Shown: positions 1 to 12,314 of the stretch, piece by piece
Numbering within the stretch: position 1 is the first letter of the stretch
Layout: every line of letters starts with the position of its first letter
Assembly (NCBI GenBank): GCA_015680685.1
Contig: MNCI01023373.1
Coordinates: forward strand, 211,954 to 275,953
Direction: 5' to 3'
DNA length: 64,000 nt
From: Gnetum montanum
Taxonomy: Eukaryota; Streptophyta; Gnetopsida; Gnetales; Gnetaceae
Translations under genes and position numbers: made by a program
Notes under the pieces: model-generated
What the model saw: only the letters and a program-made list of their open reading frames with translations
The model's database searches: none
Told to the model about the DNA's origin: nothing

Positions 1-2580
1 TTGCACTTATGAAGGAAATGACTTAAAAAACATAAAAATAAGAAAGAAAATTAAATTTTTTAATGGAGAAAGAGTTTCTTACATATTTGGAAGCCACAAG
101 CTTAAAAAATAACTAAGAGCGAGCTTAATTTCATGTGAGAACTCTTCTCAAGTATTCATAGTTCTAGTGTGGAAATAGAGAGGGTTCCTTAGGGCTTGGG
201 AATTAATGGAGACTTATTCATGTTATACTAGCCATTTGGAGTAATATTTTAGGTAAGGAGGATCAAGCAAGACCATGCAGGATGTGCACTAGCATCCCTA
301 TGTTGATGTAGGAGGTGTATTAGCATAGGGTAGTTAGTGCATTCTCCATCAGCTAGAACCAATCAATTTCATGCTAGAATAAGTACAAAATCAAAGGAAC
401 ATCTTGGAATGATCTAGGTAATCTAAATAAAGTTTTAATAATTCTAAAGAACATAGAATTAGGCACGAAATTATAGAGTATAACACAAGAGGTAAGAATC
501 CATCATTAAAGATCAGTAACCTTAACTGAATGTGCCATGCTATAAACAATGGATGGAGAACACACTTTCCTAGATTTATGACTTATAATAAAAATATAAC
601 TTACCACTTGATGTCTCATCATTCCATCATGATTGGATAAATATAGTTCAATAGCTTTGAAATTTAGGACATAATGACTATAATTAGACACATGACAAGA
701 TCAATGAAGAGGAATACATTTGTAAAAATACTTTGACATAGGACTCATTATAAGAATACCACTTTAGAAGAGAGAGACCAAGGGTTGATGGATGAAATGA
801 AAAGTTCCCTAGTATGCTTTTAGAATCGAAGGTGCCTCTAGCATGATGCATGATCTCCTATGCATTCTCTTTGATTTGTATTCATCACTGATTGTTATGC
901 ATGTTTCTCATTTATGATCCTTTAATGCAAGTTATTTACTTTTGAATTTTACTTTCAAAGGAGGCTCTTAGATTCTAAATTAAATAGATTTTCTCCAAGT
1001 GGTACTAAATGATGTTGTTCCCATGGGCTCAAGGTACAATTCCCAAGGTATAATGTACTGCAATGATGCTAAAACTCATGTGAATTAAACCACCATAAAA
1101 ACTTATGCATGAAAATAATGGTAAGTACAATCCCTAAGGAAAACATGAAGAACAACCTCATTGCATAATGCCAAACACATGCATGGGTTTGATAACAGGC
1201 TCAAATTGAAATGTACATACTCAATAGTATTTCTTTCCCATAACTAAGTTACAAGACACTTGGTCTAGACAACATTAGCTAATGGTATGCATTGGAGAAC
1301 ACTAGCACAATAGCAACAAATGTAAACATGTGATATAATAAACTAAAATTGGTATAAAAACTTATGACACTAATGTCAAAGTAAATCAAGATAATTAAAC
1401 ATGTAGACAAAAAATAAAAGTGAATAAGGATAATCATGGTTAAATCATTAGGACCATTGAGTCATAACGAAATGAGTGAAATATCAACTAATTATCTTAT
1501 TCCATGTAAGCACCATTACCTTTGTGACGCGACCGCCAACGAGTGTCCTCGAACAGGATTTAGGTGCCTGTTGGTCTTTGGCAACACCAAGGCCCAGATA
1601 CCTCCAAATAAACTTAGTAGTTAATGTGAGTATGTGTGTCTGCTATTGTGGCATACAGTTGTGAAATATGAAATGACTGTGTTGTGTGTAAACTATAAAT
1701 GACTTATCTTAAAGGGATTTAGCCAACTTTGCCAAGTACCATGAGTTGTTGAGAGTTCCTATTTCATTCAATTGCCTAGTCTATGGGGTCCTTATAATAC
1801 CTACTTGTAAAAAATAAAATTTTGTAAAAACATTTGAGCATAACTCTACGAATCTACTTCTAATTTTCCCCAAAGAAAGAGATAGTTCCACAAGAAAACT
1901 AGAAATAGAGCAAGATTCGATGGAAATAGATAAAGAAGAAAGAAGATTTGCATGGACCTGAAATATTTAAACAAGGTAAAATGACATGAGTAAACACTTT
2001 GCAATAAAGCTATCCCAAATTCAATATCTACGAATTGTTCAAACTTCCAAGGCTCAAATAAGCAATTTCTTCAAGACAATCCTACTATGCTACCAAAAAA
2101 TTACTGCGTAAACTACCACGTATGAGATTCCATTTTGGCTAGATAATGGATGTCAACAATTGCATTCAACATAACCTTCAAAAGACTTGACAATTTCTGA
2201 TTGAAATACCACAGAGATTCACTTTAAAGATAAAAAGAAGTTACTTTGGTCCCATCAAAATACCAAAGATTTTCTGAACCCTCTTGACTATTGAATCGTT
2301 CAACGGCATGACTACAAGCAGAGGCTCTCTTACAACGATCTCAATAGCAGTTCTTATACGTTGCACAATAACCAAATTCACTACTAAAATGCTCTTAAGG
2401 CTTTTAAACACAAGCACTTCTATGGCAAAATTTTAATAGAAATTTTCTATCGGGCAACAAGAACAATAAGAGCAATCTAAAAATCCCAAAATTACTTACC
2501 AAGGATGATACTATCTAAATCACTAGCTAAAAAATTTAAATAAAATAAAAATAAAACATAACTCACAGGACTATGACAAA
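1..2580. other. AT-rich stretch with no recognisable gene
   Basis: I find no protein family, tRNA or rRNA here. Short open frames exist on both strands, but none exceeds about 65 codons and none resembles a known domain. A slightly GC-richer patch lies near 1525-1600 and could be a relic of something older. Most likely this is decayed transposon DNA, but I could not name a family. Confidence 0.5.
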
Positions 2581-2720
2581 GAGGCTGAAATCTTTTCTTT
2601 AGCAAGCCATCTTACAAGTAATCATTCACAATGTCTTCCAAGAGTGTGTCTCCAAGTGAGAGCTCCAGAAAATTATTCCAAAGTGAGATCCCTTGTGATG
2701 TTTCCTCCTTGACCCCTGAA

Positions 2721-2734
2721 GCCTTTTTATAGGG
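2721..2734 (-). promoter_or_regulatory. Possible TATA box of a decayed LTR
   Basis: On the minus strand this reads CCCTATAAAAAGGC, a good plant TATA sequence. It lies directly downstream, in that orientation, of the 78-bp tandem repeat at 2816-3050, and is followed by about 150 bp of moderately GC-balanced sequence like the R region of an LTR. I did not find a second LTR copy or any pol gene nearby, so the promoter reading is a guess from the local arrangement. Confidence 0.25.
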
Positions 2735-2815
2735 TTCAAAGGTAGGTAGGTAAGTTACAAAATATCTTGGGTGGTTATAACCACCATAGAGAGAAAAAAG
2801 CTGTGGGTGACAAGT

Positions 2816-3050
2816 GTCCCATTTAGTTGCCAAGTATCTTCATTCAGTTGCCAACTGGTCACCATGGAGATAAGAAAGTTGTAGTTGACACATGTCCCAT
2901 TTAGTTGACAAGTGTCTTCATTCAGTTGCCAAGTGGTCACCATGGAGATAAAAAAGTTGTAGTTAACATGTGTCCCATTTAGTTGACAAGTGGCCTTTGT
3001 GGAGATAAAGAGGTTGTAGTTGACAAGTGGCCTTTGTGGTGGCTATAACC
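2816..3050. repeat. Tandem repeat, 78-bp unit
   Basis: The phrase GTCCCATTTAGTTG starts at 2816, 2894 and 2972, an exact 78-bp spacing. Each unit runs through CAAGTG and GGTCACCATGGAGATAA to AAAGTTGTAGTTGACA. The third unit has lost an internal piece and is followed by a shorter partial unit ending in a GTGGCTATAACCACC palindrome. The units differ at several positions, so the array is not recent. Confidence 0.85.
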
Positions 3051-3441
3051 ACCATTTCAATTGACAAGTGCTCAATTCATATGGGACTTTGAACAATTGT
3101 TGCACAAATTCCCTTTTTAAATCATAAAATATTTTATTATTATTTACATCATAGTAGTAGAGATAATAACCATGGAGTTGATGCATACATGGATGGGTTA
3201 ATATATAAATATATATGTAAATGTGTACAACCGAATGCATAAATGGAGTGGCACTCTCATGTTTTCAACACAAAGAGAGTATCACGTTAGTTTATAGTGT
3301 CAACACATAGCATTGGTTGGCATTATGTCATTTGTGTAGTGGTCTTTGTAGTCCAGGTTTAGGATGAAGACACCATTGATGAGTCTGGCCATCGTTTGTA
3401 TGAATGCACTCATGCTGGACAATCATTTGTATGAGCAGATT

Positions 3442-3725
3442 TTAGTTCATCATCTTCAAAGTTGCTGCCACTGTTAATGACTTGAAATTCAGATCAACAT
3501 CAGGGTCGTTTTGCGGATAAAAAAGTTGGGAGTAGTGGGATTGTATATCTTGTATTTTTGGAATGGCCATGAGATTGTTCTTGGAGCTACAGTGCATAAC
3601 CTTGAATCTAACGATGACCTGGAAACCAGATCTAGATCTATATTTGGTTCTCTGCTGCTGCGAAAACAGGGCCAACAAATGATGTAGACGCAGGAACAGG
3701 GACCCTTCCTTCTTTGTTTTGTTCC
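3442..3725 (-). other. Open segment downstream of the dehydrogenase pseudogene, unidentified
   Basis: An open minus-strand frame of about 95 codons overlaps and follows the end of the dehydrogenase pseudogene but does not match the C-terminal half of that family. It could be a badly decayed continuation of the gene or unrelated flanking DNA. There is no other support for it as a gene. Confidence 0.2.
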
Positions 3726-4394
3726 TCAATTTTCATTGGGCCTAGCTCTCATAGGTCTAGAGTGTCTGAACTTCTGAAGCTCATCAGCATGAGTAGCACC
3801 ATGCAAGGAAGACTCATAAGTACCAAGATTACCCACAATCCTTTTCTCAAAAATAAGCTCTGCATACGCAGTCACACTGTTGGGCACCGCTGGTGCCTCC
3901 CACTGTTATGTGTGATAGAACAGTCCCATCTGGGCCAAAATGGAATTGAACCTGCATGTGCTCACAACCAAAGACCTGCTCTCCATAGCTCGATCATGGA
4001 AAATGGCCTCCATGCACTCCATGAACTCAGGCTCGTCAGTGATGTTGAGGTAATCGACACCGATGGTCATGCAGGCAGCAATGATGGGCTTTCCGTAGAG
4101 GTGGAATGGGCCCACGCAGGTGAGCATGAGGCGGGTGTGCATGCACAGTCACTGTAGTGAATTTGGGTCAGAGAAGTCGGCCTCCAGAATCAAAACTGCA
4201 ATCGGTAGTGAAAGAGGAAAGGCCCAACATACTGTGTCGGTGAGCCGGTTGCAGCTGCATCCAGCACCATCGATTCGTAGGTCCAGCCGATGCACGGTTG
4301 CAACTCTGAGAAAGTACCAAACGATGTATTTTCCAGTGAAGCCCAATGCTACAAAAACCATGGTGTCCAGCTCTTTCTTCTTCTTCTTCTCCAC
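3726..4394 (-). pseudogene. Saccharopine-dehydrogenase-like oxidoreductase pseudogene
   Basis: Read on the minus strand, this is the N-terminal half of the plant saccharopine-dehydrogenase-like oxidoreductase family (type At5g39410), NAD(P)-binding Rossmann-fold proteins usually placed at membranes or mitochondria. The start keeps the nucleotide-binding segment ALGFTGKYIVW. After a frame change near 4145 comes a well kept block with CVGPFHLYGKPIIAACMTIG and DYLNITDEPEFMECMEAI, then VVSTCRFNSILAQMG. A stop (TAA near 3912) interrupts the frame, which then resumes with VPNSVTAYAEL and IVGNLGTYES and ends in RPMRARPNEN. Past the RARP segment the match is lost, so the C-terminal half is missing or unrecognisable. 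No introns are visible within the matched part, which fits a retrocopy or a single large exon. It is clearly dead. The family call is strong; the exact orthologue is not certain. Confidence 0.75.
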
Positions 4395-4399
4395 TTTTT

Positions 4400-6715
4400 T
4401 GTTTTGACAAATATCACTACTAGCCTCACCTGCCTCATCTATTTTTTTGACGTCTCCTTCCGATTCTATGATTCACTATGGCAAATATCGTTAACTTCAT
4501 TTTTGTTATTATGATCCTTTCTCTTTGACTTCATCTTCTTCTGATTCTCTAGCCCTCTAATTCAAATATGTGAAGCATTTTATTGCTACAACATAACCTA
4601 AACTTAGAGTATCTTTGTATACTTTTCCACAGCTACCCTCTCCTACCAAATTAGCTGCACTGAAAGTGTTAGTTGCTACGATGAGTTCTTGGAGGGAGAT
4701 TTTTAAAAACTATTCACCCAACCTGGGTATCTTTAATTTGGCTTTTTTTTTCCTTTTATGAAATAGGATACCCGTACAAACCAGCAAAAGAAAACCAATT
4801 AAAAGGTTGTTAACACAACACAATTTTCAGAATTCTACTGCTCCTGGCATTTTAGAGAATTGGTGATGATTTTGTACAAACTTGACTTGGCTACTATTCC
4901 ATCAAATGGCCAAAATGTTCCAACAGTAGTTAAGCTTGAGCTCACTCACTTAAAATGCCAATCCACCAAGGATTTACAAGTGGATCCTCCCCATAATAGG
5001 CTTCTATCTTTGTAACCCTTGTAAAACCTATTGATGGTATGCTCATGGATTTCCGATAACCAATGAGATATTAGCATCCAATGCAAGTTCATTCCCTTAG
5101 ATGGCCAGTTATATCCTTTGGTTTTCCTAGTTCACTATTGACCATGGACAACAATGAACAAGACATGGATTAGAATGAATGGAGAATGCATGATGAATAA
5201 GAGAGAGTGTGCAACATAATTAGATCCCTATAAAATCATTCAATTAACTCATGAAGCATGTGAGCACATCCTACATGATACAAGAGATCCATTATCATGC
5301 CTCATCAATATTACTTGTTCACTTGGTAGGGATAGTTCTCCAAATTTCCTTTCTAAGTGCATTCTGCCCTTGGTTATTCCATTCTCTAACCATTACTATA
5401 ATCAAACTTAGGAAAAACATCACAAAACATCTATAAGTCAAGATTTTTCTATATAGGAATCCTCCCATTAATCCCTCTAGCTATCGTTATTGATTCCAAT
5501 CCCAATAGAGATTGCAACATCATGAATGAAAGACTATGGAGACAACATGGTATAGGTAAATGATTGTAAATTTGAACCCTTGAAGACAAATGAATTTAAG
5601 AATTGGATGAAGGTACTAATTGATGTTACCAAAGATCACTAAGGAAAATACTTCTAGGCCTTCATGATCATGAGTAGAAATGAATTAGGATATTGTTATG
5701 GACTATTACATTAGAATTTAAGTGATCTAGACAATGAGTTGAATAGGAAAAGGCTTACATGAGTATTGGTTCAAATAGTTGTTTAGCTTAGTTAAGCAAT
5801 TATATGATTGATCCATTATGGAAAAAGTATCAATTTGTGTGGTTCAATAACAATGAGATTACGTCACTTTTTCCATCATCTCTTCCCTTTTTTTAACATT
5901 TTCATCTTTTTATTTCTTTTCTTTTTTTTCTTTATTTCTTTTTGTTCATCTTTCCATATTATCTTTTTTATTTTCATGAGAAGAGGTTTTTTTTTATGTT
6001 GTATGAGGGTTATGGGCAAATTGGAATGTTGGATCACTATCTAGAGTATTTGACATATATGATAGGAAAATTATCCCTCATCACATGACATACACAAGTT
6101 TTTAGGATCATGAATCTCTCCTAACCAAGATGATTAGGTAATGTAGCACATGCACCTTGGTCCAATCACATTGATTAGATTCATTCAATTATCATAAGGA
6201 CCCTTAATGATACCCACTCTTCTTTTAGTAACCAGGAACTCTTTTAGAAATCCAAAGCTTACAACCTAAGGTGTGAAATCACCATCTACCTATGGCTTTA
6301 GTAGCATTAGCTTCAATATCTCATAATGTGAGTCCAAGCTCCCTAATCAATTTGAGCTTAGTTTATCAATGATGGATAGAAGAAAATGGATGGATGAATT
6401 TTTGTAGTGTGAACATTTCATCGATTAAGGATTCACATTGGATTCATTTGGTGCTCTACATCATCATCTCATATGTAATGTACCCATCCATCATTAGCTT
6501 CTTGGATAAGCATTCATAAAGCACATTAATTGATTTTTCCATACATATGAACATGTTGAAGAGAAGGAAAAAAATCATGAAGGATTCATCATTAAGCTCA
6601 AAAATATAAAAATTACTAACAAAACCCACAAAATTTATTATGAAAAATAGGTAAAATAGTAGAATAGGATGAAAATCTAACATGACATAGAGGATTCTTT
6701 CCCATGACTAATCCA
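4400..6715. other. Unidentified AT-rich stretch with a T-rich tract
   Basis: I see no gene in this stretch. Positions 5870-5995 are a pyrimidine-rich tract with long T runs that creates a spurious phenylalanine-rich open frame on the plus strand. The right part (about 6460-6715) may belong to the same decayed retroelement as the integrase remnant at 6720-7165. Confidence 0.4.
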
Positions 6716-6719
6716 TGTC

Positions 6720-7165
6720 TATTACTTTATAGACCTTTGAGTATAGGAAGAAAGATCTAGCATTAGGTACTTTTAGAGGAGAAAGATATTCTCTATAATG
6801 ATTCATGTGTTTTGCATTAACCAAAAAGATTTTATCTAGCTTGTTAGGATGATAAATGTGGGTAACAAAAGACTAGTGATTAGTATGGACAACGTATGAT
6901 CCTTCCCATTGAAATTGAAACTTAACCAAATCGAGCAAATCAAAATAGAAAAAACATCATGATGAGCCTTGATGTAAGAATGTCATAATTTATTACATAT
7001 CATGGTGATTTGATAGTTTCCATTAAGAAGATTAAGGTTAATCAACCTCAATTTTTGAGTAGCATCTAGGGTCATTTCAATATCTATTACATTGCCCAAG
7101 GTTTTTGTAACATCTTCCTTCCTACCCTTATGAGGAAGAGCATTATGTGGGGTAAAATGAATCAT
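6720..7165 (-). pseudogene. Decayed Ty3/gypsy integrase C-terminal region
   Basis: On the minus strand the piece reads like the end of a plant Ty3/gypsy integrase. A helical segment, MTLDATQKLRLINLNLL, resembles the conserved stretch after the catalytic core. It is followed by a segment around FQWEGSYVVHTN, like the GPY-type C-terminal fold, and then by VNAKHMNHYREYL, like the usual final strand. There are stops and frame changes and no neighbouring reverse transcriptase. It is likely the tail of an otherwise lost element. The call rests on short motif resemblance only. Confidence 0.45.
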
Positions 7166-7199
7166 AGGGATTGGTCATGGCAAAGTAATGAAGTTGATT

Positions 7200-8326
7200 C
7201 ATTCTAACGTAGTGAATGGAAGTATAGCTAAGTGATGACAAAGAGGAAGAAGAGATTAAATGACAAGATAATGGAAAAAAATTATATCTTTTATTATTAA
7301 GATGAATAACTATACAAATAATAAAGAGGTAGATTAAAAGAAATATTACATTAATGACATTGTAAGTTTCATAATTATCTCATTTGAAACATCTCACATA
7401 ATGAAATATGATAAGTTCTTATTGCCACTACATAATTCATAATCTATACAAGTCTACTATATAAAAGATCAAACATGTGAATCAAAATAATATACATCTA
7501 CTAATGAAATATCAATTATAATTCAAAATAGCATATAATTTGCTCTTGTGTTATGAACATCTCCAAGGTACCACATTTACTCCATGCTCCTCCTAACCCA
7601 AAATATCTATACACAAAACAAAAATATCAGCTACCATTAAGTGAGTAACCTTGGCACCATCTTCTAGCTGAATCAAGGATAGGTCTTCAAGATTTCAACA
7701 CTTAATCACATAGCATAGAATTTATATGTGATTATACTTACATGTAGATGTAATATATGTTTTGAGTATCATATTAAAATTTTAGAAACAAAGATGCACA
7801 CAAAACATAGATATATCCTTAACTCTACATCTTATTGAAATTGATGCGATTTTGGATAATATTAAAAAAATGACATACATCACCTTTTTTGCAATGAATT
7901 TTTATTTGAATTATCCATTAAAGATGTATAAAATTTATTAATAAATAATAAAATAGATACATGTTAATCTGATTCTAAACACAAAGAGAGATATTGGCAT
8001 ATTACCAAGACCTATGCGAATCATCCCAAATACTTAAAATGAAAAATTCATAGGAAGTACTTTAAATTAGGAAAAATTAAAAAATACACAAATGAAAATT
8101 CCTAATCTATTTTTCTATCATGACTTATAAAATCTTTATTAGCTTTCTCTAATTCAATTTCCTTTCCCTTAACATCATATATTTCAAATATTAACAGATA
8201 TAGTAAAGAGTGATTTTAAAAATTATATAAGAATAAATGAAAGGAAGGACTTTATAATTTTAGTTATTTTTCAATTTCATTTGATTTTGTCTCTTCCTCT
8301 TGATTCTAATTATTATCATAATCATC
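7200..8326. other. AT-rich stretch, nothing identified
   Basis: Very AT-rich, with no open frame of useful length and no repeat I could pair within the window. It lies between the decayed integrase remnant and the left target duplication of E1. Confidence 0.4.
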
Positions 8327-8331
8327 TAAAA
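8327..8331. repeat. Left target-site duplication of E1 (TAAAA)
   Basis: TAAAA immediately precedes the left LTR, and the same five bases follow the right LTR at 18092-18096. A 5-bp duplication is what LTR-retrotransposon integrases make, so the two LTRs below belong to one insertion. Confidence 0.85.
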
Positions 8332-8840
8332 TATGACATCCCATTCCAGGATGTCATAAAAATATGAAGACTTAATTTATTACATTCACCATTTTTGTGG
8401 ATAATATACCAGAAATATTATAAATACTTAAATAATAAATTAATTGGCAAATAAATAATTGTTATTGAAGAATTAAGTAAGGAAAATGAAAAATATATAT
8501 TAATGGTAGAGAGTCCTGTAATGCCCTTTTGGATTGTCTTCCTATGCCACTTATCCTTAGAAGCAATTTGGCACTACCACCATGATTAGGCTATCCTACC
8601 AAAGGGGTGATCAATCCCTTTTTGTCCCAGTTCAACCAACTCCTATTACTTACCTCTATAGGCTCTACAACTCCATGCCTGACACAACCTCTAACCCTAG
8701 CCTTAAATGACATAGGTCAAACCCTATCCCAAGGGATACATGAATAGTCATAACTCCTCATAATGAGGTGTCCCTTTATTAGAAGGTTAATTACATTGTT
8801 TACAATTATTTCCACCCTTAATAAGGGATGGGACATTACA
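8332..8840 (-). repeat. 3' LTR of E1
   Basis: This direct repeat pairs with 17584-18091. Both copies contain the same landmarks in order: TGACATC near the left edge, TAATTTATTACATTCA, GAATTAAG, TGTAATGCCCTTTTGG, AGGCTATCC and ATTAGAAGGTTAATTACAT. The ends form a short inverted repeat (TGTGACATC type at one end, GATGTNACA type at the other). The left copy has a G-to-A change in its terminal TG. Confidence 0.9.
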
Positions 8841-8858
8841 ATCTACACTCCTTAAGCA
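8841..8858 (-). other. Probable polypurine tract of E1
   Basis: On the minus strand, the bases directly before the 3' LTR read CTTAAGGAGTGTAGAT. This is the position where the plus-strand primer of a retrotransposon must lie, and it holds a short purine run (AAGGAG). The tract is weak, so position is the main evidence. Confidence 0.4.
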
Positions 8859-9010
8859 TCTAGTTCATCCTCAAATTCTTTCTTTATATCCAGTTACTTC
8901 ATTATTATGCTCTTAGCTTAAGTTCCCTTATTTTCTTCATTAACATTTATACAAATAAAAGATCAAAACTTATAAACATAATTTATTACATCCATAATAA
9001 ATTCAACCTA

Positions 9011-9180
9011 TCATTCGATATCATGATGATCAAAAAGTTGGGGGTAAGTATTTAAAATAAACTCCATATTTTCCAAATTATGTTGATCATAATTTGACCA
9101 TTGAACAAGTACTTTGCTGATAGTTTTATTTCATAATTTCTTAGTTCATTGATTATTAATAGCAATGGGTTTAAATTCAA
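9011..9180 (-). pseudogene. E1 chromodomain-like integrase C-terminus
   Basis: The minus strand reads a segment containing KVLVQWSNYDQHNLENMEF and then a short helix, ending at a stop at 9011-9013. This matches the chromodomain tail of chromovirus integrases, where VLVQW plus an aromatic/acidic strand and a terminal helix are typical. Chromodomains of this kind are thought to steer integration to modified chromatin. Two stops lie just upstream of the matched part. The upstream FHVMLL and VLYW segments look like the usual linker after the integrase fold. Confidence 0.65.
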
Positions 9181-9239
9181 AGCTGGCATTGGATTTTAAT
9201 GGAAAATTATTCCAGTATAATACATATGGTACATCATTT

Positions 9240-10330
9240 TCATGAAATTTATTTAGCAACATCACATGAAAAAGTAGATGAATTTTTAAGGTTTCTAGAA
9301 GATTCAACTAACATGCTACTTTGCCAATTCTTTTAGAAATTTCAAAAGGTCCACAAAATCTAGGTGCTAATTTAGTATACTTTCCCAATTTAAGGGAACT
9401 TATGATAGGGTTTACTCTCAATAATACTTGATCTCCTACTTGGAATTATTTTTTAAGTTAATGTTTATATGCATATCCTTTATATTTATCTTGGGCAACT
9501 TGTAAATTTTGTTTAACCCTTGTGACAATGTTTTTCATTATTTTAATTTCTTCTTTCTTCCATTCCACTCTTAAGGTTGGATTTTCCTAGCTTAATGGTG
9601 TATTACAATTACGTTCATATACTACTTCAAATGGTGTTCAATGTATGAAATCTTGGTAATTGTTATTATAGGAAAATTATACTAGATGTAAATAATTCTC
9701 CCATGTTTTTGGTCTACTCCCAACATAGCTTCATAGGATATCTTCTAATATTTTATTCACACATTCAATTTTTCCATTAGTCTTAGGGTGATAAGCTATG
9801 CTAAATTTAAATTGGGTTCCAAGATATTTGATGAAATTTTTCTAGAATTCAGATATGAACTTGAGATCTCTATTTGAAGTGATAGATTTTGGACAACCAT
9901 GTAAGAAATATTTCTTGTATGAATTTTTGGGCTGTTTATTCTACCATGTTTGTAGAATTCAAAGCTATAAGATGTGCCATCTTTGATAGATGATCAACTA
10001 TTATGAAAATTAAGTCATTTCCTTTTCTGGTTACTAGAAATCCCACAATAAAATCCATAGTGATATCTTCCCATATCTAGGTTGGAACTTCCAAAGGTTG
10101 TAATGATCCACTAGGTTTCCTTTGTTCATCTTTTATTATTTGACATGTTGGATAATTTTTAATGTATGTGGACACATCATTCTTCATTCCAAACTAAAAA
10201 TAATATTTTCAAATTATCATATAGGTCTTAATATAACCTAGGTGTCCTTCATATGATACTTCATGTGCTTCACACAACAACCTTAGTCTCCAATTTTCTT
10301 TTGGTATGCATACTCTTTGTCCTTTTATCA
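9240..10330 (-). pseudogene. E1 integrase, degenerate
   Basis: In sense (minus) order it shows an N-terminal zinc-binding remnant (SYEGHLGYIKTYM, then YPTCQIIKDEQRKPSG), a catalytic-core start with TMDFIVGF (about 10055) followed by IFIIVDHLSKMAHLIAL, and then a heavily broken core and C-terminal fold. The first catalytic Asp of the DDE triad lies in MDF; the later acidic residues cannot be placed with confidence because of frame changes. It would have inserted the element DNA. It follows RNase H and precedes the chromodomain, the usual pol order. Confidence 0.7.
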
Positions 10331-10439
10331 AGAAACCATTATAATTAAGTTCATATTAAGGCTCATAGGAAATTTTGGTTAAAATCATTTTAAAGTAAGG
10401 GTCTTCTTTTATTTGTTCCTTAATTTCCTCTTCCGTAGG

Positions 10440-10900
10440 GGTCATTACCACACCTATCATTAAATTCTACATTCAACAAAGGGCACCAACTATCACATTT
10501 ATCTTGGTAGAAATATATTTGATTTCAAAATCATATTTTGCCAATAATTTTGTCCATCACCTTTGATGAGTATTCAAAATAGGTTGTCCTTTCAAATATT
10601 CTAGACTCTTATGATCTATTTTTAGAACAAGCTTTTTTCTGCGAAGATAATGGTTCCAAACATTCAGAACATGAATAATTTCTAGTAATTCTAAATCATG
10701 GGTTGAGTAATTTACCTTGGCTCCTCAAAATTTATGAGATTTATAACATACCACTTTATCTTCCTATGAATGAACTACATCAATTCCTATTCCACAAGCA
10801 TCCATGAAAACTTCAAATGATAAATCTTCATCCAAAATTCTGAAAATAGGTGTTGTTATAAGTAGAATCTTAAATTTGAGAAAAGATTCCCTACATTTTT
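10440..10900 (-). pseudogene. E1 RNase H, degenerate
   Basis: Between the reverse transcriptase and integrase the minus strand reads FEVFMDACGIGIDVV, the first strand of a retroelement RNase H carrying its catalytic Asp, then STHDLELLEII and LEYLKGQP, which match the later conserved helix and strand. There are in-frame stops. The domain degrades the RNA template during reverse transcription. Confidence 0.65.
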
Positions 10901-11107
10901 ATCAAATTTGAACATACATTTCTCCTAAAAAAGGTTATTTAATGGGCCTACCAAGGTAGAATAATCTCTAATGAAACATCAAGAAAAATTGGCTAACCCT
11001 AAGAAACTACAAACTATTGTAGTATTTTTTAATTTAGGCCAATCCTACATTGCACTAATTTTTTCTATATTTACTTGTAATCTTTTCTTGAAAACTATAT
11101 GTCCTAA

Positions 11108-11632
11108 CTATGAAAATTCTTCGTTAAATAGTTGACATTTACTCAATTTAGCTTCTAATTGATGTTCTTTAAGAATTTTCATTGTAGTTTTCAAATGTTT
11201 GATATGTGCTTCTTTTGATTTAGAATAAACAAGTATATCATCCATAAATTCTATAACAAAGTGATCAAGATATTCATGAGAAATATTGTTCATTAATGTC
11301 ATAAATGTTGTAGGTGCATTAGTTATTCCAAATGGCATTACAAAAAATTCTTATAATCCATATCTGGTTCTAAAAGTAGTTTTCTCAATATCTTTCTTCT
11401 TAATCCTTATTTGGTAATAACCTAATTTTAAATCAATCTTTGAGAAATAACATGCACCTCTAAGTTGATCAAATAAATCATCAATTCTAGGTAAAGGATA
11501 GGTATTTTTAATCATCACTTTATTCAGTGCTCTATAAGCAATGCATAATCTTAGTGTACCATCTTTCTTTTTAATGAATAAAACTGGTGCATCCCAAGGT
11601 GATATGATAGGTCTAATTTTTTTTGCTTCCAA
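11108..11632 (-). pseudogene. E1 reverse transcriptase, degenerate
   Basis: The minus strand carries two long open pieces that together cover the fingers and palm of a Ty3/gypsy reverse transcriptase. Visible blocks are [60 protein letters not shown] and the active-site box FMDDILVYS at about 11237-11248. The FMDD form stands where most gypsy enzymes have YVDD or FIDD, and both catalytic Asp are present. A stop near 11350 splits the two halves, and more frame damage follows toward RNase H. This is the best conserved part of E1. Confidence 0.85.
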
Positions 11633-11635
11633 TAA

Positions 11636-12313
11636 TTAGTCTAATTGTACTTTTAATTCTCTTAATTCCAAAATAGAAAATCTATAAGGAGCTTTTGAGA
11701 TAGGTTGTATACCAAGAAAAATATGAATGACATGCTCAATAGTTCTTTTTGGAGATAGTTCTCTAGCTTTACCAAATATTGAATCTTTATATTTCTTAAG
11801 TTCATTTAGGATCTCAACACTTGAAAATTTCTGAGGTTGGGTTACTTTAACAACCAACATTGTAGCACCTTTTTTAACTAATCTTTTAGCTTGCTTAATA
11901 GTTATTGTATGAATTTTCTTTGCTGTTCTTACTCCCCTTACAACCCTGACTCCATCAGTGGTTGGGACTTTTAAAATATGAGTTCCAAAGTCAGTAGTAA
12001 CATCAAAGTTTTGTAGGAAAAACATTCCTAAAATTGCATCAACATCACCTAGTTCAAAGTCAAAAAATTCATCAATGAAAGGCATGTTTTGCAACATAAA
12101 GTTAATTTCTCCATACTTGGTATGTTTGCTCATAGTTGTTCCATTTTTCAATTCTATCTTAATAATTTTCTTAGAAGGTAGACTTAATTTCAATAAATTA
12201 ATTAAATTTGGAGAAACAAAATTATCACTAGCATCGCTATCAATTAAAAATATAATTTTTTTACCTTCAATTGAACATTCAAAAATTAGTAAAGCAAATT
12301 GAAATCTATGCAA
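11636..12313 (-). pseudogene. E1 aspartic protease and linker to reverse transcriptase
   Basis: This is a 225-codon open stretch on the minus strand. Near its start IIFLIDSDASDNFVSPNLI corresponds to the retropepsin active site (usually D-S/T-G-A-S), but the central Gly is Asp (codons at 12227-12241). AILGMFFLQNFDV further on fits the second conserved strand (ILGMDWL type). The rest is the usual linker with acidic residues that leads into the reverse transcriptase. The open frame stops just before the reverse transcriptase piece. The Gly-to-Asp change would be expected to damage protease activity. Confidence 0.75.
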
Positions 12314-12314
12314 A

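Noticed and set aside
3714-4157. A 147-codon plus-strand open frame
   Set aside because: It is the antisense shadow of the saccharopine-dehydrogenase-like pseudogene, whose family motifs are all on the minus strand.
5808-6044. A phenylalanine-rich, membrane-like open frame
   Set aside because: It comes from a T-rich tract; the composition alone explains the hydrophobic protein.
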